Of a DNA stretch of 64,000 nucleotides, positions 25,572 to 34,463 are shown piece by piece. The DNA lies in the NCBI GenBank assembly GCA_023392125.1, contig JAEVZS010000017.1:124001-188000 (forward strand), read 5' to 3'. The translations under genes and the position numbers were made by a program. Below the pieces are notes generated by a model, which saw only the letters and a program-made list of their open reading frames with translations, was not told the origin of the DNA and did no database searches. Position 1 is the stretch's first letter. The number at the start of each line of letters is the position of its first letter. The stretch comes from Bacteroidota bacterium (GTDB lineage Bacteria; Bacteroidota; Bacteroidia; Cytophagales; Cytophagaceae).

Positions 25572-26843
25572 TTATTTCTTTTTGTGAAGCCGAAAGGATA
25601 TCTCTTTTCGTAAAAGCATCCAGTCCTGTCTATTGGGTAGAAACCGGGCAGGAGATTCTTTCTCTACAACTAGGAAGATAACCAATAGAATAAATGATGA
25701 GAAGAAATAAGACAGACTGGCGGTCAGCCCTGAACCGCTGAGCGGCGATAGCGGTATCAGCCAGAAGCCCGCTGCCATGGTGACCATCAATCCGGCAAAA
25801 GCTCCGATCATATTGTACTGATACCGGCCGGTGCCTGAAAAATAATGACTGAGTATTTTGGAGAAGTTATACAGCAGAATACCGGGGGCCAGAGCTTTTA
25901 CAGCGTAAGTCATCGAGCCGAACTCCTCTCCGAATATTACTTCATATGCCTGAGCCGGAAGAATATACAGAATGATTACAGGAATTACCGTAATCAGAAA
26001 GGTGACTTTGCACAAGCCTATGGTAAGGGTTTTATTGTACGAATTATTTTCAGAATTGGCAATAGAAGCATACTGCACCAGATTGATGCTGTTTGTAACT
26101 ATCCATACCGATTCAGCGATAGATGCGCTGTTTGAGTAAATGCCGATTTCGGCTGCCGTCCAGTATATGCCCAGAATATAGTAGCTGGCACGATAATTCA
26201 GAAATTGGGCAATATTGGCAAACTGGTTCAGGCTCCCCAGTTTTAGCATAGTCCGGATGGGTATGCCCGACATTCTTTTTTCAGGCAGTATACTATTTCG
26301 GGGTAGCCATATGGTGCTCAGAAATAGGACAAGCGCACTGGATATATATAAGCCGGTGATGTATGCATATACGGACTTATAGTTAGCAAAATACAGAATA
26401 AAAGCCACTATGATGATGCAGCTGGCTATCTGAATCAGTTTTCCCAGGTTAAACAGCTGTATCTTTTCACCGGATAGCAGAATGAAAAGATGTATACCGG
26501 ACAATGATTGTATAAAAGCAATCAGGACGGTATGCAGGATATACTGCTCCGGCAGAATCGGATATATATACAGGATAAGAAAAGCCAGTAATGATATCAG
26601 AATGGTCCAGAGGTAGGAGGCTATCAGCAACTGGCCGGGATCGTGTCTGGGAGCAAGATAAACCAGTGCTGAACCACCTGCAAAATCACAGAAAAGAATA
26701 ATTATGGAAATGGTTGTCAGAATCAGGCTCGCTTCTCCTTTGCCTTCTGCTCCTAGATTCTGCGACAGAAGTATAATCAGGGCGAAGCTAAGCAGCGCCG
26801 TAAGCAGCTTGGTGGAAAATGTGCCTAGAATGCTCCTTTTCAT
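25572..26843 (-). CDS. Polysaccharide flippase (Wzx/MATE-like)
   Basis: 423 residues, almost entirely hydrophobic, with about twelve helices from the first residues on (LLTALLSFALIILLSQNLGAEGKGEASLIL). This opening is typical of oligosaccharide flippases of the MOP superfamily, which move lipid-linked glycan units across the inner membrane. It lies 45 bases downstream of rsgA and is read in the same direction as waaA-rsgA. It faces the GT2 gene tail-to-tail with two bases between stops and no terminator. A role with the neighbouring ketoisomerase/FemAB/GT2 genes is likely but unproven. Confidence 0.87.
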   Translation of the reverse strand: MKRSILGTFSTKLLTALLSFALIILLSQNLGAEGKGEASLILTTISIIILFCDFAGGSALVYLAPRHDPGQLLIASYLWTILISLLAFLILYIYPILPEQYILHTVLIAFIQSLSGIHLFILLSGEKIQLFNLGKLIQIASCIIIVAFILYFANYKSVYAYITGLYISSALVLFLSTIWLPRNSILPEKRMSGIPIRTMLKLGSLNQFANIAQFLNYRASYYILGIYWTAAEIGIYSNSASIAESVWIVTNSINLVQYASIANSENNSYNKTLTIGLCKVTFLITVIPVIILYILPAQAYEVIFGEEFGSMTYAVKALAPGILLYNFSKILSHYFSGTGRYQYNMIGAFAGLMVTMAAGFWLIPLSPLSGSGLTASLSYFFSSFILLVIFLVVEKESPARFLPNRQDWMLLRKEISFRLHKKK

Positions 26844-26888
26844 TCAGTTTTCTTCAATATTCCGAATATGCACCATACAGGAGAGATA

Positions 26889-27806
26889 TTATCGGTGCGT
26901 GTCTTTTTCTTCGAGCATACCCAGATAATTATAGTACCTGCTTTCATGAATGGTTCCGTCATTTACGCTGCTTTTTACCGCACAGCCCGGCTCATTTACA
27001 TGCAGGCAATTGTGAAACCGGCAGTTACCCAGCAGTGCACGCATTTCAGGAAAATAATGGGCGATTTCTTCCTTCTCCATATCGATCAGGCCAAGCTCCT
27101 TTATTCCCGGAGTATCGATTATAAACGTATCGTTGGCCAGCTCAAACATCTGGGCAAAAGTAGTGGTATGTGTCCCCTTCTCAGAGAAGTTGGAAATTTC
27201 TCCGGTTCGGAGATCTAAGTCTGGAGCAATTCGGTTGATTACCGTACTTTTCCCTACCCCGGAATGACCGGAAAGTAATGTCTTTTTGCCATGCAGAAGG
27301 TTCTGCAGCTGATCCGTATTTTCCCCTGTCAGGGCCGAACAATGCACGATCTCTTCACATACCGGCTGATATAATAAGGTCAGGGCATCTCTGAGTTCCA
27401 GATCATCGTCATTCAGCAGATCTGTTTTATTAAAAACAAGAATCACCGGGATACGAAATGCTTCCGCTGAAATAAGAAAGCGATCAATAAAACCGGTAGA
27501 AGTTCTGGGTCTGGCAATAGTAACTACCAGTACCGCCTGGTCAATATTGGCAGCCAGAAGATGTGCATGAGCGGTTTTGTGCGGAGATTTGCGCAGTATG
27601 TAATTCTGTCTGGGCAAAATGGAAGTGATGCTTACAGTGCCATCACCGACCAGCTCAAACTCAACATTATCCCCCACCGCGATAGGATTGGTAACTTTAA
27701 GCTCGTGTGTCTTAAACTTGCCGCGCAGTCTTCCCTGATACATCTGGCGGTCTTCACCAAGCAGATCGTACCAGGAACCGGTTGATTTCGTAACGATTCC
27801 TTTCAT
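26889..27806 (-). CDS. rsgA: Ribosome small subunit-dependent GTPase A
   Basis: 305 residues. An N-terminal OB domain is followed by a circularly permuted GTPase: NKTDL (G4) comes before the P-loop GHSGVGKSTVINRI (G1), then DTPGIKEL (G3). The C-terminal zinc-binding segment CRFHNCLHVNEPGCAVK has the Cys/His pattern of RsgA/YloQ. It assists late maturation of the 30S subunit. The start overlaps the stop of waaA by 4 bases. Confidence 0.96.
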   Translation of the reverse strand: MKGIVTKSTGSWYDLLGEDRQMYQGRLRGKFKTHELKVTNPIAVGDNVEFELVGDGTVSITSILPRQNYILRKSPHKTAHAHLLAANIDQAVLVVTIARPRTSTGFIDRFLISAEAFRIPVILVFNKTDLLNDDDLELRDALTLLYQPVCEEIVHCSALTGENTDQLQNLLHGKKTLLSGHSGVGKSTVINRIAPDLDLRTGEISNFSEKGTHTTTFAQMFELANDTFIIDTPGIKELGLIDMEKEEIAHYFPEMRALLGNCRFHNCLHVNEPGCAVKSSVNDGTIHESRYYNYLGMLEEKDTHR

Positions 27807-29050
27807 TTTGAATTCAGCAATGCCTGAGAGCAGGCTATAATTTTATCGCTTGCTCCGGTATTTTCATTGACATAACGGGAAGCCCGGGTAGCAAGCTTTA
27901 TCCGAAGCTCCTCATTATTATATACAGATTCAAACTTTTTACGGAAATCCTCCTGATTATGTATGCTAAATGCCACTTCAATCTTTCTGAGATCCAGCGC
28001 TTCCTTAAATTTCCGGTGATTGGGGCCGAAAAACAAGGGCATTCCATACACAGCTGCTTCGAGCGTATTATGCAGGCCACTGCCAAAAGCTCCCCCGATC
28101 GCTGCATAATCAGCATAAGCATAAAGCGATGAAAGCATCCCTATGTTATCAATAATAAGAACTCTCTGATCAGCAATTGTGTTGTCATTGGCTTTCGAGT
28201 ACCGGATACTTGATGTGGTCATCCGTTCGATAAGCAAAAGTGTCTTTTCTTTAATTTCATGCGGTGCGATAATGATTTTGAGATCAGGAACAGCCAGCAG
28301 CACAGGAAAAAAAATGCGAATATCTTCTTCCCAGGCGCTTCCGATGATAAAGCAGGGAGATTGTCCTTTAAACCGGGCAGCTAACGGGATTTCATTACGC
28401 TGAGTCGCAATTTCCGTAACCCGGTCAAATCGGGTATCACCTGTGATTTCCGCGTTTTTAAACCCATGTTCTTCAAGCAGCTCGAGAGAAGCCCGATCCT
28501 GAACAAAGATATGCTTAAAAGATTGCAGGAGATCTTTATAGGGCTTGGCAATCGGCTTAAAGTACAATTGATTGTGCCGGAAAATAGCCGAAAAGGAGAT
28601 TGCCGGAATTGATTTTTTATGCAGCTCATTCAGGTAGTGAAACCAGAATTCATATTTAACAAAATAAGCGATCGCCGGCGATACGATGTGTACAAACTTT
28701 TGAGCATTGCTTTTTGTATCCGGTGGCAGATAAAAAACATAATCGGCTCCCGGGTAATTTTTCCGGATCTCATATCCTGAAGGGCTGAAAAAGGTAAGGA
28801 CAATTGTATGCTGTGGAAAGGAGTCTCTGAAACGCTCTATGACCGGACGGGCCTGCTCAAATTCTCCGAGCGATGCACAATGAAACCAGGCTCTGGGGGA
28901 AGTATCTCCGTTTAGCCGGCGCCGAATTTCACCGAAAATATCCTTGCGGCCATTCAGCCATAGACGTGCCTTAGAATTGAAGGGGGCAGCAAGGTTCAGC
29001 AGGAGATAATACAGACCTATAGATAAGGAATAGAATAATTGGAATAACAC
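27803..29050 (-). CDS. waaA: 3-deoxy-D-manno-octulosonic acid transferase
   Basis: 415 residues. An N-terminal membrane anchor (YSLSIGLYYLLLNLAAPF) precedes a GT-B fold. WFHCASLGEFEQARPVIE carries the conserved catalytic glutamate of Kdo transferases, and IGGAFGSGLHNTLEAAVYGMPLFFGPNHRKF is the C-terminal nucleotide-sugar binding block of GT30. It adds Kdo to lipid IVA, so the cell makes lipopolysaccharide. First gene of a waaA-rsgA-flippase operon. Confidence 0.95.
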   Translation of the reverse strand: MLFQLFYSLSIGLYYLLLNLAAPFNSKARLWLNGRKDIFGEIRRRLNGDTSPRAWFHCASLGEFEQARPVIERFRDSFPQHTIVLTFFSPSGYEIRKNYPGADYVFYLPPDTKSNAQKFVHIVSPAIAYFVKYEFWFHYLNELHKKSIPAISFSAIFRHNQLYFKPIAKPYKDLLQSFKHIFVQDRASLELLEEHGFKNAEITGDTRFDRVTEIATQRNEIPLAARFKGQSPCFIIGSAWEEDIRIFFPVLLAVPDLKIIIAPHEIKEKTLLLIERMTTSSIRYSKANDNTIADQRVLIIDNIGMLSSLYAYADYAAIGGAFGSGLHNTLEAAVYGMPLFFGPNHRKFKEALDLRKIEVAFSIHNQEDFRKKFESVYNNEELRIKLATRASRYVNENTGASDKIIACSQALLNSK

Positions 29051-29214
29051 AGTTAGCTCTTGATAATAGTGAGATTCCCCAATATTACATCTTATTTTTC
29101 TAATAAAAAGCGACTTTTATTGTTTAAATCCCGATAGCTATAATAAAAACATTTGAAGATTGTAATAAACGAGAGTGGGCTAACATAGAGGGATAATAGA
29201 GTGGAAAAATAGAA

Positions 29215-29242
29215 AGCTCCTGTTTTCGAGTAAACAGGAGCT
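29215..29242 (-). terminator. Terminator after the Asp-rich lipoprotein gene
   Basis: 11-bp perfect stem (AGCTCCTGTTT at 29215-29225 and its complement at 29232-29242) with a 6-base loop. On the minus strand it runs into TTCTATTTTT. It lies 28 bases after the lipoprotein stop. Confidence 0.85.
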
Positions 29243-29270
29243 GGAATTGCTAAGTACTTTACAAGCTTAA

Positions 29271-30047
29271 TTAGTAATAAGTTGCCATAAGCATATTACT
29301 TGTACTACCATAATAAAGTGTATATTTAGCTCTGGGATTGAATGCGCCTTTGCAGTCCTGCATTCTGATAAAATCAGCATTGCTCAGGCAGTAGGATGTG
29401 CTATTCGGTAATGGTGCAGCATTGGGAAAGACAAGATCAGATCTGTGTGTGTTGAACCATAAACGTTGTCCGCAATAAGCAGTTAATTGAGGTGTCTGCC
29501 ATTCTATATGGGCACCGGTTGTTGCGCCTGGCCATAAAGTAAGAGTCATGCATTGATATGCTTCATCAAAATATACATAGGCTGTAGCTGAGCCTGCAAT
29601 GCGAAAATTGTTTGTGTTAGATTCTATTTTTATGGAGTAATTATTTACCGGATTGATTTGTTGAATCGAGTCTATCAAAATGTGAACCCCATCGTCTTCT
29701 GAGTCATCTTTGTTTGAATCGTTGTCAATAGATTCACCTTGACGGTTGATGTCTTCATTGTCTTGTATTTCCGTATTGGTGACTACAGAAATACTGTTAT
29801 TTGTGATAAATGCATCTAATTGTTCTTCTGAGGGAGATTCGATGCTCAGAAATAGCCTGATATTGCCTTCCTGGTCATTAAGTTCTATTTTGCGAAAAGC
29901 ATACGCTGAGTTTATGGAAGGTGTCTGTTGGAGGTGCTCTATTTTGCCTTGACTATTCGGTGCAGGTTCATTTTTCTTAGAACAAGATAAAACAAAGAAT
30001 AAAAATACTAAGCTGATTGTCGGAATGAAATAAAAAGTTTTTTTCAT
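29271..30047 (-). CDS. Putative lipoprotein with acidic linker
   Basis: 258 residues. The lipoprotein signal ends at VLSCSKK (lipid cysteine at residue 22). An acidic Asp/Asn/Glu-rich stretch (about residues 95-120) looks like a flexible linker. The C-terminal half contains paired cysteines and aromatic motifs (YCGQRLWFNTH, MQDCKGAFNPRAKYTLYY) that suggest a small folded domain, possibly disulfide-bonded. I recognise no family. Its AT-rich upstream gap is shared with the small lipoprotein gene at 30399. Monocistronic, with its own terminator. Confidence 0.7.
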   Translation of the reverse strand: MKKTFYFIPTISLVFLFFVLSCSKKNEPAPNSQGKIEHLQQTPSINSAYAFRKIELNDQEGNIRLFLSIESPSEEQLDAFITNNSISVVTNTEIQDNEDINRQGESIDNDSNKDDSEDDGVHILIDSIQQINPVNNYSIKIESNTNNFRIAGSATAYVYFDEAYQCMTLTLWPGATTGAHIEWQTPQLTAYCGQRLWFNTHRSDLVFPNAAPLPNSTSYCLSNADFIRMQDCKGAFNPRAKYTLYYGSTSNMLMATYY

Positions 30048-30398
30048 AAAAAAATAGTTGTTTGTTTTTTAATATATTGTTATGCAAACATATGAATGTA
30101 TTTTATATAACAAAATGTATTTTGAAGTATGTTTTTTTAATGAATGCCGTAATATAGGTCATAGTGATGTATAATATATTTTGATGATTTCTATAATAAA
30201 AAAATGCAACAAAATACGGTGATTAACGTATTGGGTTGCATTTTTATGTATTATATAGTTTGTTTAATAAAAATTCCTTTTTTCTTGCAATGTATTTTTT
30301 TTAATATAATATTTGCCGTCACAAAATCCTGTAAGGTATTTTGTTAATGAATAGGAAAATATAATCAATTTTAAACTTTATTTTAAATTAAACCGAGT
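30048..30398. other. AT-rich divergent intergenic region
   Basis: 351 bases between two divergently transcribed lipoprotein genes. Both promoters should be here. I see no reading frame of note. The only strong structure is the nested hairpin at 30200-30245. Confidence 0.7.
30200..30245. terminator. Orphan terminator-like nested hairpin
   Basis: Outer stem AAAAATGCAAC (30200-30210) pairs with GTTGCATTTTT (30235-30245); inner stem AATACG (30213-30218) pairs with CGTATT (30227-30232). The A and T tracts at the two ends would make it work in both directions. No gene ends here: it lies between two divergent starts, so it may end an unannotated small RNA or be left over from a lost gene. Confidence 0.6.
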
Positions 30399-30608
30399 AT
30401 GAAAAAGGTATTTTCTATCGTAATGGGACTTGCTCTTGTAGCTTCTCTTGCTTCTTGCAAAAAAGATCACACTTGTGCTTGCAAAGATGCTGATGGTGAC
30501 TCTGAAAATTTCAAGTATACTAAGACTTCTAAGAAAGATGCTAAGAAGGCTTGCGATGTTCAAAGTACAGCTTTCTCCTTAGTCGGTGGTTCTTGCGAAC
30601 TGAAGTAA
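30399..30608 (+). CDS. Small cysteine-containing lipoprotein
   Basis: 69 residues. The signal MKKVFSIVMGLALVASLASC ends in a clear lipobox with Cys20. The mature part of about 50 residues is Lys/Asp-rich and has four more cysteines: Cys26 and Cys28 (HTCACKDADGD), Cys52 and Cys66. It resembles small Bacteroidota lipoproteins with a CxC...C pattern, but I can assign no function. The codon set is simple and favours common codons, and a very strong terminator follows, both suggesting high expression (inference). A MauE-thioredoxin fusion gene lies 117 bases downstream. Confidence 0.75.
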   Translation: MKKVFSIVMGLALVASLASCKKDHTCACKDADGDSENFKYTKTSKKDAKKACDVQSTAFSLVGGSCELK

Positions 30609-30631
30609 GGAGTATCCTCATTTTACTAAAA

Positions 30632-30671
30632 AAAATAGTAATGACCAATAATTATTGGTCATTACTATTTT
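30632..30671 (+). terminator. Long palindromic terminator
   Basis: Uninterrupted 20-bp arms with no loop (30632-30651 and 30652-30671), centred on CCAATAATTATTGG and flanked by A and T tracts. It follows the small lipoprotein gene by 23 bases. Confidence 0.85.
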
Positions 30672-30725
30672 AATTTAAGTCTTTGTTGGTCGATTTTTGG
30701 ATCGTTTATTAATCACGTTTGCCGC

Positions 30726-31646
30726 ATGGCAAAAACTATTCATATTCTTGTTTCGATTCTTTGCGGCCTTGTTTTTTTCGTTTCCGCATTCGCCAAGCTC
30801 TATCCTATAGAGCTTTTTGAGTTCACCTTTGTTGAACTGAATATAGCATCCTGGAGCACTGCGCCATTTCTTTCCCGCTTACTGATTGGTCTGGAGCTTT
30901 TTATCGGCTTTACCCTTATCGGGAATCTTCTTCCGGCCCGATGGTTTTATAATGGAGTTATCCTTTTACTTAGTTTTTTTTCCTTTTACCTTCTTGCTCT
31001 CTGGTATATGCAGGGTAATGAGGGCAATTGCGGGTGCTTTGGTTCGTTATTACCCATGACGCCACTACAGGCAATCGTTAAAAATATTGTAATGATAGGC
31101 CTGGTTCTTTTTTTAATCAAAAGGCCGGTAGTCTGGAATTTTAAATACAGGACAGTCATACTGGTTGCCGGGTTTATTCTTTCTTTCAGTCTGCCATTTA
31201 TACTCAATCCGGTCACGCTGGCCAATTCTGAGACCTTTGACAATGAAACAACCGGGTATGAGCTGGAAGTCAGTATTATTTATACAGAGAAAAAGGATAA
31301 TGAAGCTGTCAGGGAGAATCTCGCGGAAGATAAATGGATAATAGGGTTCTTCAGTATGACATGTCCGCATTGTAAATTGGCTGCATACAAATTTCGTATA
31401 CTTAAGGAGAAGTTTCCGGATCTTAAGATTTTTATGGTGTTAAACGGGGATGATCAGGAGCAGACCGAATTTTTTAAGGAAACTAAATCCGAAGATATTC
31501 CTCATACCCGCTTAAAGGGTAGTGATTTCATAAAGCTGAGCGGACCGGAACTGCCAAAAGTGTTTTTTATTAACAACAAGATTGTTGTTAAAAAACCTTC
31601 TTATTATCAGATTGATGATACGATGGTCAGCGAATGGCTGCGGTAG
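30726..31646 (+). CDS. MauE/DoxX-like membrane protein fused to a thioredoxin domain
   Basis: 306 residues. About four membrane helices (residues 5-160) form a MauE-like module with the conserved NEGNCGCFGSLLP loop between helices. A fifth helix near 139-158 leads to a soluble C-terminal domain (about 185-306) with the thioredoxin-like active site FFSMTCPHCKLAAY (CPHC). BT_3928-type Bacteroidota proteins have this layout. The likely job is passing electrons across the membrane to periplasmic thiols or supporting disulfide chemistry; CPHC, as in DsbA, hints at oxidising or isomerising activity. The cysteine-bearing lipoprotein just upstream could be a substrate (inference). Confidence 0.82.
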   Translation: MAKTIHILVSILCGLVFFVSAFAKLYPIELFEFTFVELNIASWSTAPFLSRLLIGLELFIGFTLIGNLLPARWFYNGVILLLSFFSFYLLALWYMQGNEGNCGCFGSLLPMTPLQAIVKNIVMIGLVLFLIKRPVVWNFKYRTVILVAGFILSFSLPFILNPVTLANSETFDNETTGYELEVSIIYTEKKDNEAVRENLAEDKWIIGFFSMTCPHCKLAAYKFRILKEKFPDLKIFMVLNGDDQEQTEFFKETKSEDIPHTRLKGSDFIKLSGPELPKVFFINNKIVVKKPSYYQIDDTMVSEWLR

Positions 31647-31909
31647 AAATCGTTCCCCGTAATCGTAATTATCCCTCATCGTCGTGCTTCGATAAACGTT
31701 GTTCCTGTTAACTGTTACGCTGCAATCTTTGAGCCTTAAGCTCCTTTCTGCTACAATGAAATAAATCTGTAAATCAGTGCGTAGTGAAGTAAGCGTCTCG
31801 TCCTGATTAAGGAGTCACCACAACAAACTGATATAACAGATAAAGCCTTTTTATTCATAGTTGTACAACCTGTAACTTTCTTTTATTTTCGCATCTTAAA
31901 ATATGATAT

Positions 31910-33229
31910 ATGGTTGATAAACCGGTAAAAATAAACGTTCGGGATGTGCTCAATATAACAGTCATAGTGGCGGCATTGGGCTATTTTGTAGATATCTATG
32001 ACCTGGTACTGTTTCTGATAATTGGGCGGGATAGTTTGCTTGCCCTGGGTATCGAGCAGGGAAATGTGCTGAAAGAGTTTCAGTTCCTGCTTAATGTGCA
32101 GATGATCGGGATGCTTATAGGAGGAATTCTGTGGGGGATCATGGGAGATAAGAAAGGAAGACTTTCTGTGCTGTTTGGTTCCATACTGATGTATTCCGTA
32201 GCCAATGCTCTTAATGGAATGGTTGGCATATTCGGAGAATATTCTATGACAGCCTACGCAGTGCTTCGTTTTGTAGCAGGTCTTGGGCTTGCCGGAGAGC
32301 TTGGGGCCGGCATTACTCTGGTTTCTGAAATTATGAGCAAGGAGACCAGAGGGTATGGTACCATGATTGTGGCATCAGTAGGAGTATGCGGAGCAGTTGT
32401 CGCGGCAGTTGTTGCGAACAACTTTGGCTGGGAAGTTGCCTATTTCCTGGGTGGTGGTCTTGGAATATCTCTGCTTCTGTTGCGTATTAGTGTGTTTGAA
32501 TCCGGAATCTTCAAAAAGCTGGAAAGCAGAAAAGTATCAAGAGGCAACTTTTTTATGCTTTTTGCCAATAATCGCCGTTTCATGCGTTATCTGCACTGCA
32601 TTCTAATCGGGCTGCCTATCTGGTATGTGATTGGTATACTGGTGGGCAGAGCCCCTGAAATTTCGGCTATTCTGAATGTTGAAGGAAAAGTCGAGCCTTC
32701 CATTAGTGTTATGCTCTGCTATACCGGATTGATTTTCGGTGACATTGCAAGTGGTGTATTAAGCCAGCTGATACATAGCCGGAAAAAAGTAATAGGTCTT
32801 TTTTATGTTGCCCTGATTATTGTTATCGGTTTATATCTGTCTCTTACCGGAATCACTGCCACCTTATTCTATACACTGGTTTTTCTGCTTGGTTTTTCTG
32901 TAGGCTTCTGGGCGATATTTGTCACCGTAGCGGCAGAGCATTTCGGAACAAATCTGCGGGCGACAGTTGCTACTACCGTTCCTAATTTCGTCAGAGGGTC
33001 GCTGGTGCCTATTTCGCTGGTTTTTGACGGGATTTTTTCAGCCTTTTTGTCAAGTTCAAATCCGGTTCTGAATGAAAATGCATTAATATATACAGCATAT
33101 ATTGTTACTCCTGCTCTGATGCTGATTTCGTTCTGGTCATTATCCAAGCTCAGAGAAACATTCGGAGAGGATCTGGATTATCTTGAAGAAGACAGAATAC
33201 AGCCACAGGCAAATTATCCGCATATGTGA
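31910..33229 (+). CDS. MFS transporter
   Basis: 439 residues, twelve predicted helices. The loop between helices 2 and 3 reads GGILWGIMGDKKGRLSVLFGS, the MFS signature GxxxDxxGR(R/K). FVAGLGLAGELGAGITLVSEIM matches the sugar-porter/metabolite:H+ symporter branch. PSORT-like features place it in the inner membrane. The substrate cannot be told from the sequence. It lies 93 bases before the M42 peptidase start and may be co-transcribed with it. The 263-base upstream gap holds part of a short dispersed repeat. Confidence 0.88.
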   Translation: MVDKPVKINVRDVLNITVIVAALGYFVDIYDLVLFLIIGRDSLLALGIEQGNVLKEFQFLLNVQMIGMLIGGILWGIMGDKKGRLSVLFGSILMYSVANALNGMVGIFGEYSMTAYAVLRFVAGLGLAGELGAGITLVSEIMSKETRGYGTMIVASVGVCGAVVAAVVANNFGWEVAYFLGGGLGISLLLLRISVFESGIFKKLESRKVSRGNFFMLFANNRRFMRYLHCILIGLPIWYVIGILVGRAPEISAILNVEGKVEPSISVMLCYTGLIFGDIASGVLSQLIHSRKKVIGLFYVALIIVIGLYLSLTGITATLFYTLVFLLGFSVGFWAIFVTVAAEHFGTNLRATVATTVPNFVRGSLVPISLVFDGIFSAFLSSSNPVLNENALIYTAYIVTPALMLISFWSLSKLRETFGEDLDYLEEDRIQPQANYPHM

Positions 33230-33321
33230 CCGAACGGTTGACTTCTGTGTCCGGGCTTTTTATATTGTACAATGTCTGGACACAGATGCTCATTCAACTA
33301 ACTTATTTAACAGGAATCAAA

Positions 33322-34392
33322 ATGAAAAAAGATAGTCTGAAATTTCTAGAAAAATACGTCAATAACCCTTCACCGACCGGTTTTGAATCTTCCGGTCAGC
33401 TTCTTTGGCTGAACTATATCAGACCATATATTGATGAGTATTTCTCAGATACATATGGCACAGTAGTGGGAGTGATTAATCCCGGTAAAAAATACAAAGT
33501 GGTTATTGAAGCCCATGCCGATGAAATCTCCTGGTTTGTCAATTACATTACCAAGGATGGCTATGTATATCTTCGTAAAAACGGGGGTTCGGATCATATG
33601 ATTGCTCCTTCCAAAAGAGTCAATATACATACCGATAAAGGGATTGTGCAGGGTGTGTTTGGCTGGCCTGCCATTCATGTTCGGGAGTCGTCCGACGAGA
33701 AAGTGCCTACTATGAAGACGCTTTTCCTGGACCTGGGCTGCAGCTCAAAAGAAGAAGTAGAAAAGCTTGGGGTGCATGTCGGATGTGTGGTTACTTTTCA
33801 GGATGATTTTATGGTTCTGAACAAAAAATGGTATTGCGGCAGAGCGCTGGATAACAGGGTGGGAGGCTTTATGATTGCAGAAATTGCCCGTATGCTGAAG
33901 GAAAACAAGAAAAAGCTGCCATTTACTTTATATATAGTCAATGCGGTGCAGGAAGAAATCGGGCTTAAAGGCGCTGAAATGATCGCACATCGTATACAGC
34001 CGGATCTGGCCATTATTACAGATGTTTGTCATGATACGCAGTCACCGGCTTACAATAAGGTGCAGAGTGGTGATCTGAGCAGTGGCAGCGGCCCTGTGCT
34101 GACCTATGGACCTGCTGTACAAAATAACCTGCTGAAAATGCTCATTGAAGTAGCTGAAAAGAAAAAAATACCGTTTCAAAGGGCTGCAGCGACCCGGGCT
34201 ACCGGAACGGATACTGACGCATTTGCCTATTCCAATGCAGGAGTAGCCTCAGCGCTTATCAGTCTTCCTCTGAAATATATGCATACCACCGTCGAAATGG
34301 TGCATGAAGATGATGTAGAGAACGTTATTCACCTGATGTACGAGTTTCTTATACAACTCAAGGCAGGGTACAATTTTAGTTATATTCAGTAA
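33322..34392 (+). CDS. M42 family metallopeptidase (glutamyl aminopeptidase type)
   Basis: 356 residues from the ATG at 33322; the frame is open from 33226, but those codons overlap the MFS stop and are not family-like. All metal and catalytic residues are visible: His65 and Asp67 (IEAHADEISW), bridging Asp177 (GRALDNRVGG), the catalytic base Glu211 with metal ligand Glu212 (VQEEIGLKG), Asp234 (ITDVCHD) and His321 (LKYMHTTVEMV). These cytosolic enzymes form large tetrahedral complexes and trim peptides. Some relatives act as endoglucanase-like proteins by annotation only; peptidase is the safer call. Confidence 0.93.
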   Translation: MKKDSLKFLEKYVNNPSPTGFESSGQLLWLNYIRPYIDEYFSDTYGTVVGVINPGKKYKVVIEAHADEISWFVNYITKDGYVYLRKNGGSDHMIAPSKRVNIHTDKGIVQGVFGWPAIHVRESSDEKVPTMKTLFLDLGCSSKEEVEKLGVHVGCVVTFQDDFMVLNKKWYCGRALDNRVGGFMIAEIARMLKENKKKLPFTLYIVNAVQEEIGLKGAEMIAHRIQPDLAIITDVCHDTQSPAYNKVQSGDLSSGSGPVLTYGPAVQNNLLKMLIEVAEKKKIPFQRAAATRATGTDTDAFAYSNAGVASALISLPLKYMHTTVEMVHEDDVENVIHLMYEFLIQLKAGYNFSYIQ

Positions 34393-34408
34393 TTTACCGG
34401 AGTTTCAG

Positions 34409-34445
34409 GCCGGAGATGGTGCAGAACGTGCGATCTCCGGCTTTT
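34409..34445 (+). terminator. Intrinsic terminator after the M42 peptidase
   Basis: GCCGGAGAT (34409-34417) pairs with ATCTCCGGC (34433-34441) across a 15-base loop, followed by TTTTG. It lies between convergent genes. Confidence 0.7.
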
Positions 34446-34463
34446 GCCTGATGCTTCGGAGTT

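Noticed and set aside
33245..33285. Hairpin CTGTGTCC...GGACACAG between the MFS and M42 genes
   Set aside because: Only 8 bp, 25-base loop and no T-run; not convincing as terminator or regulator.
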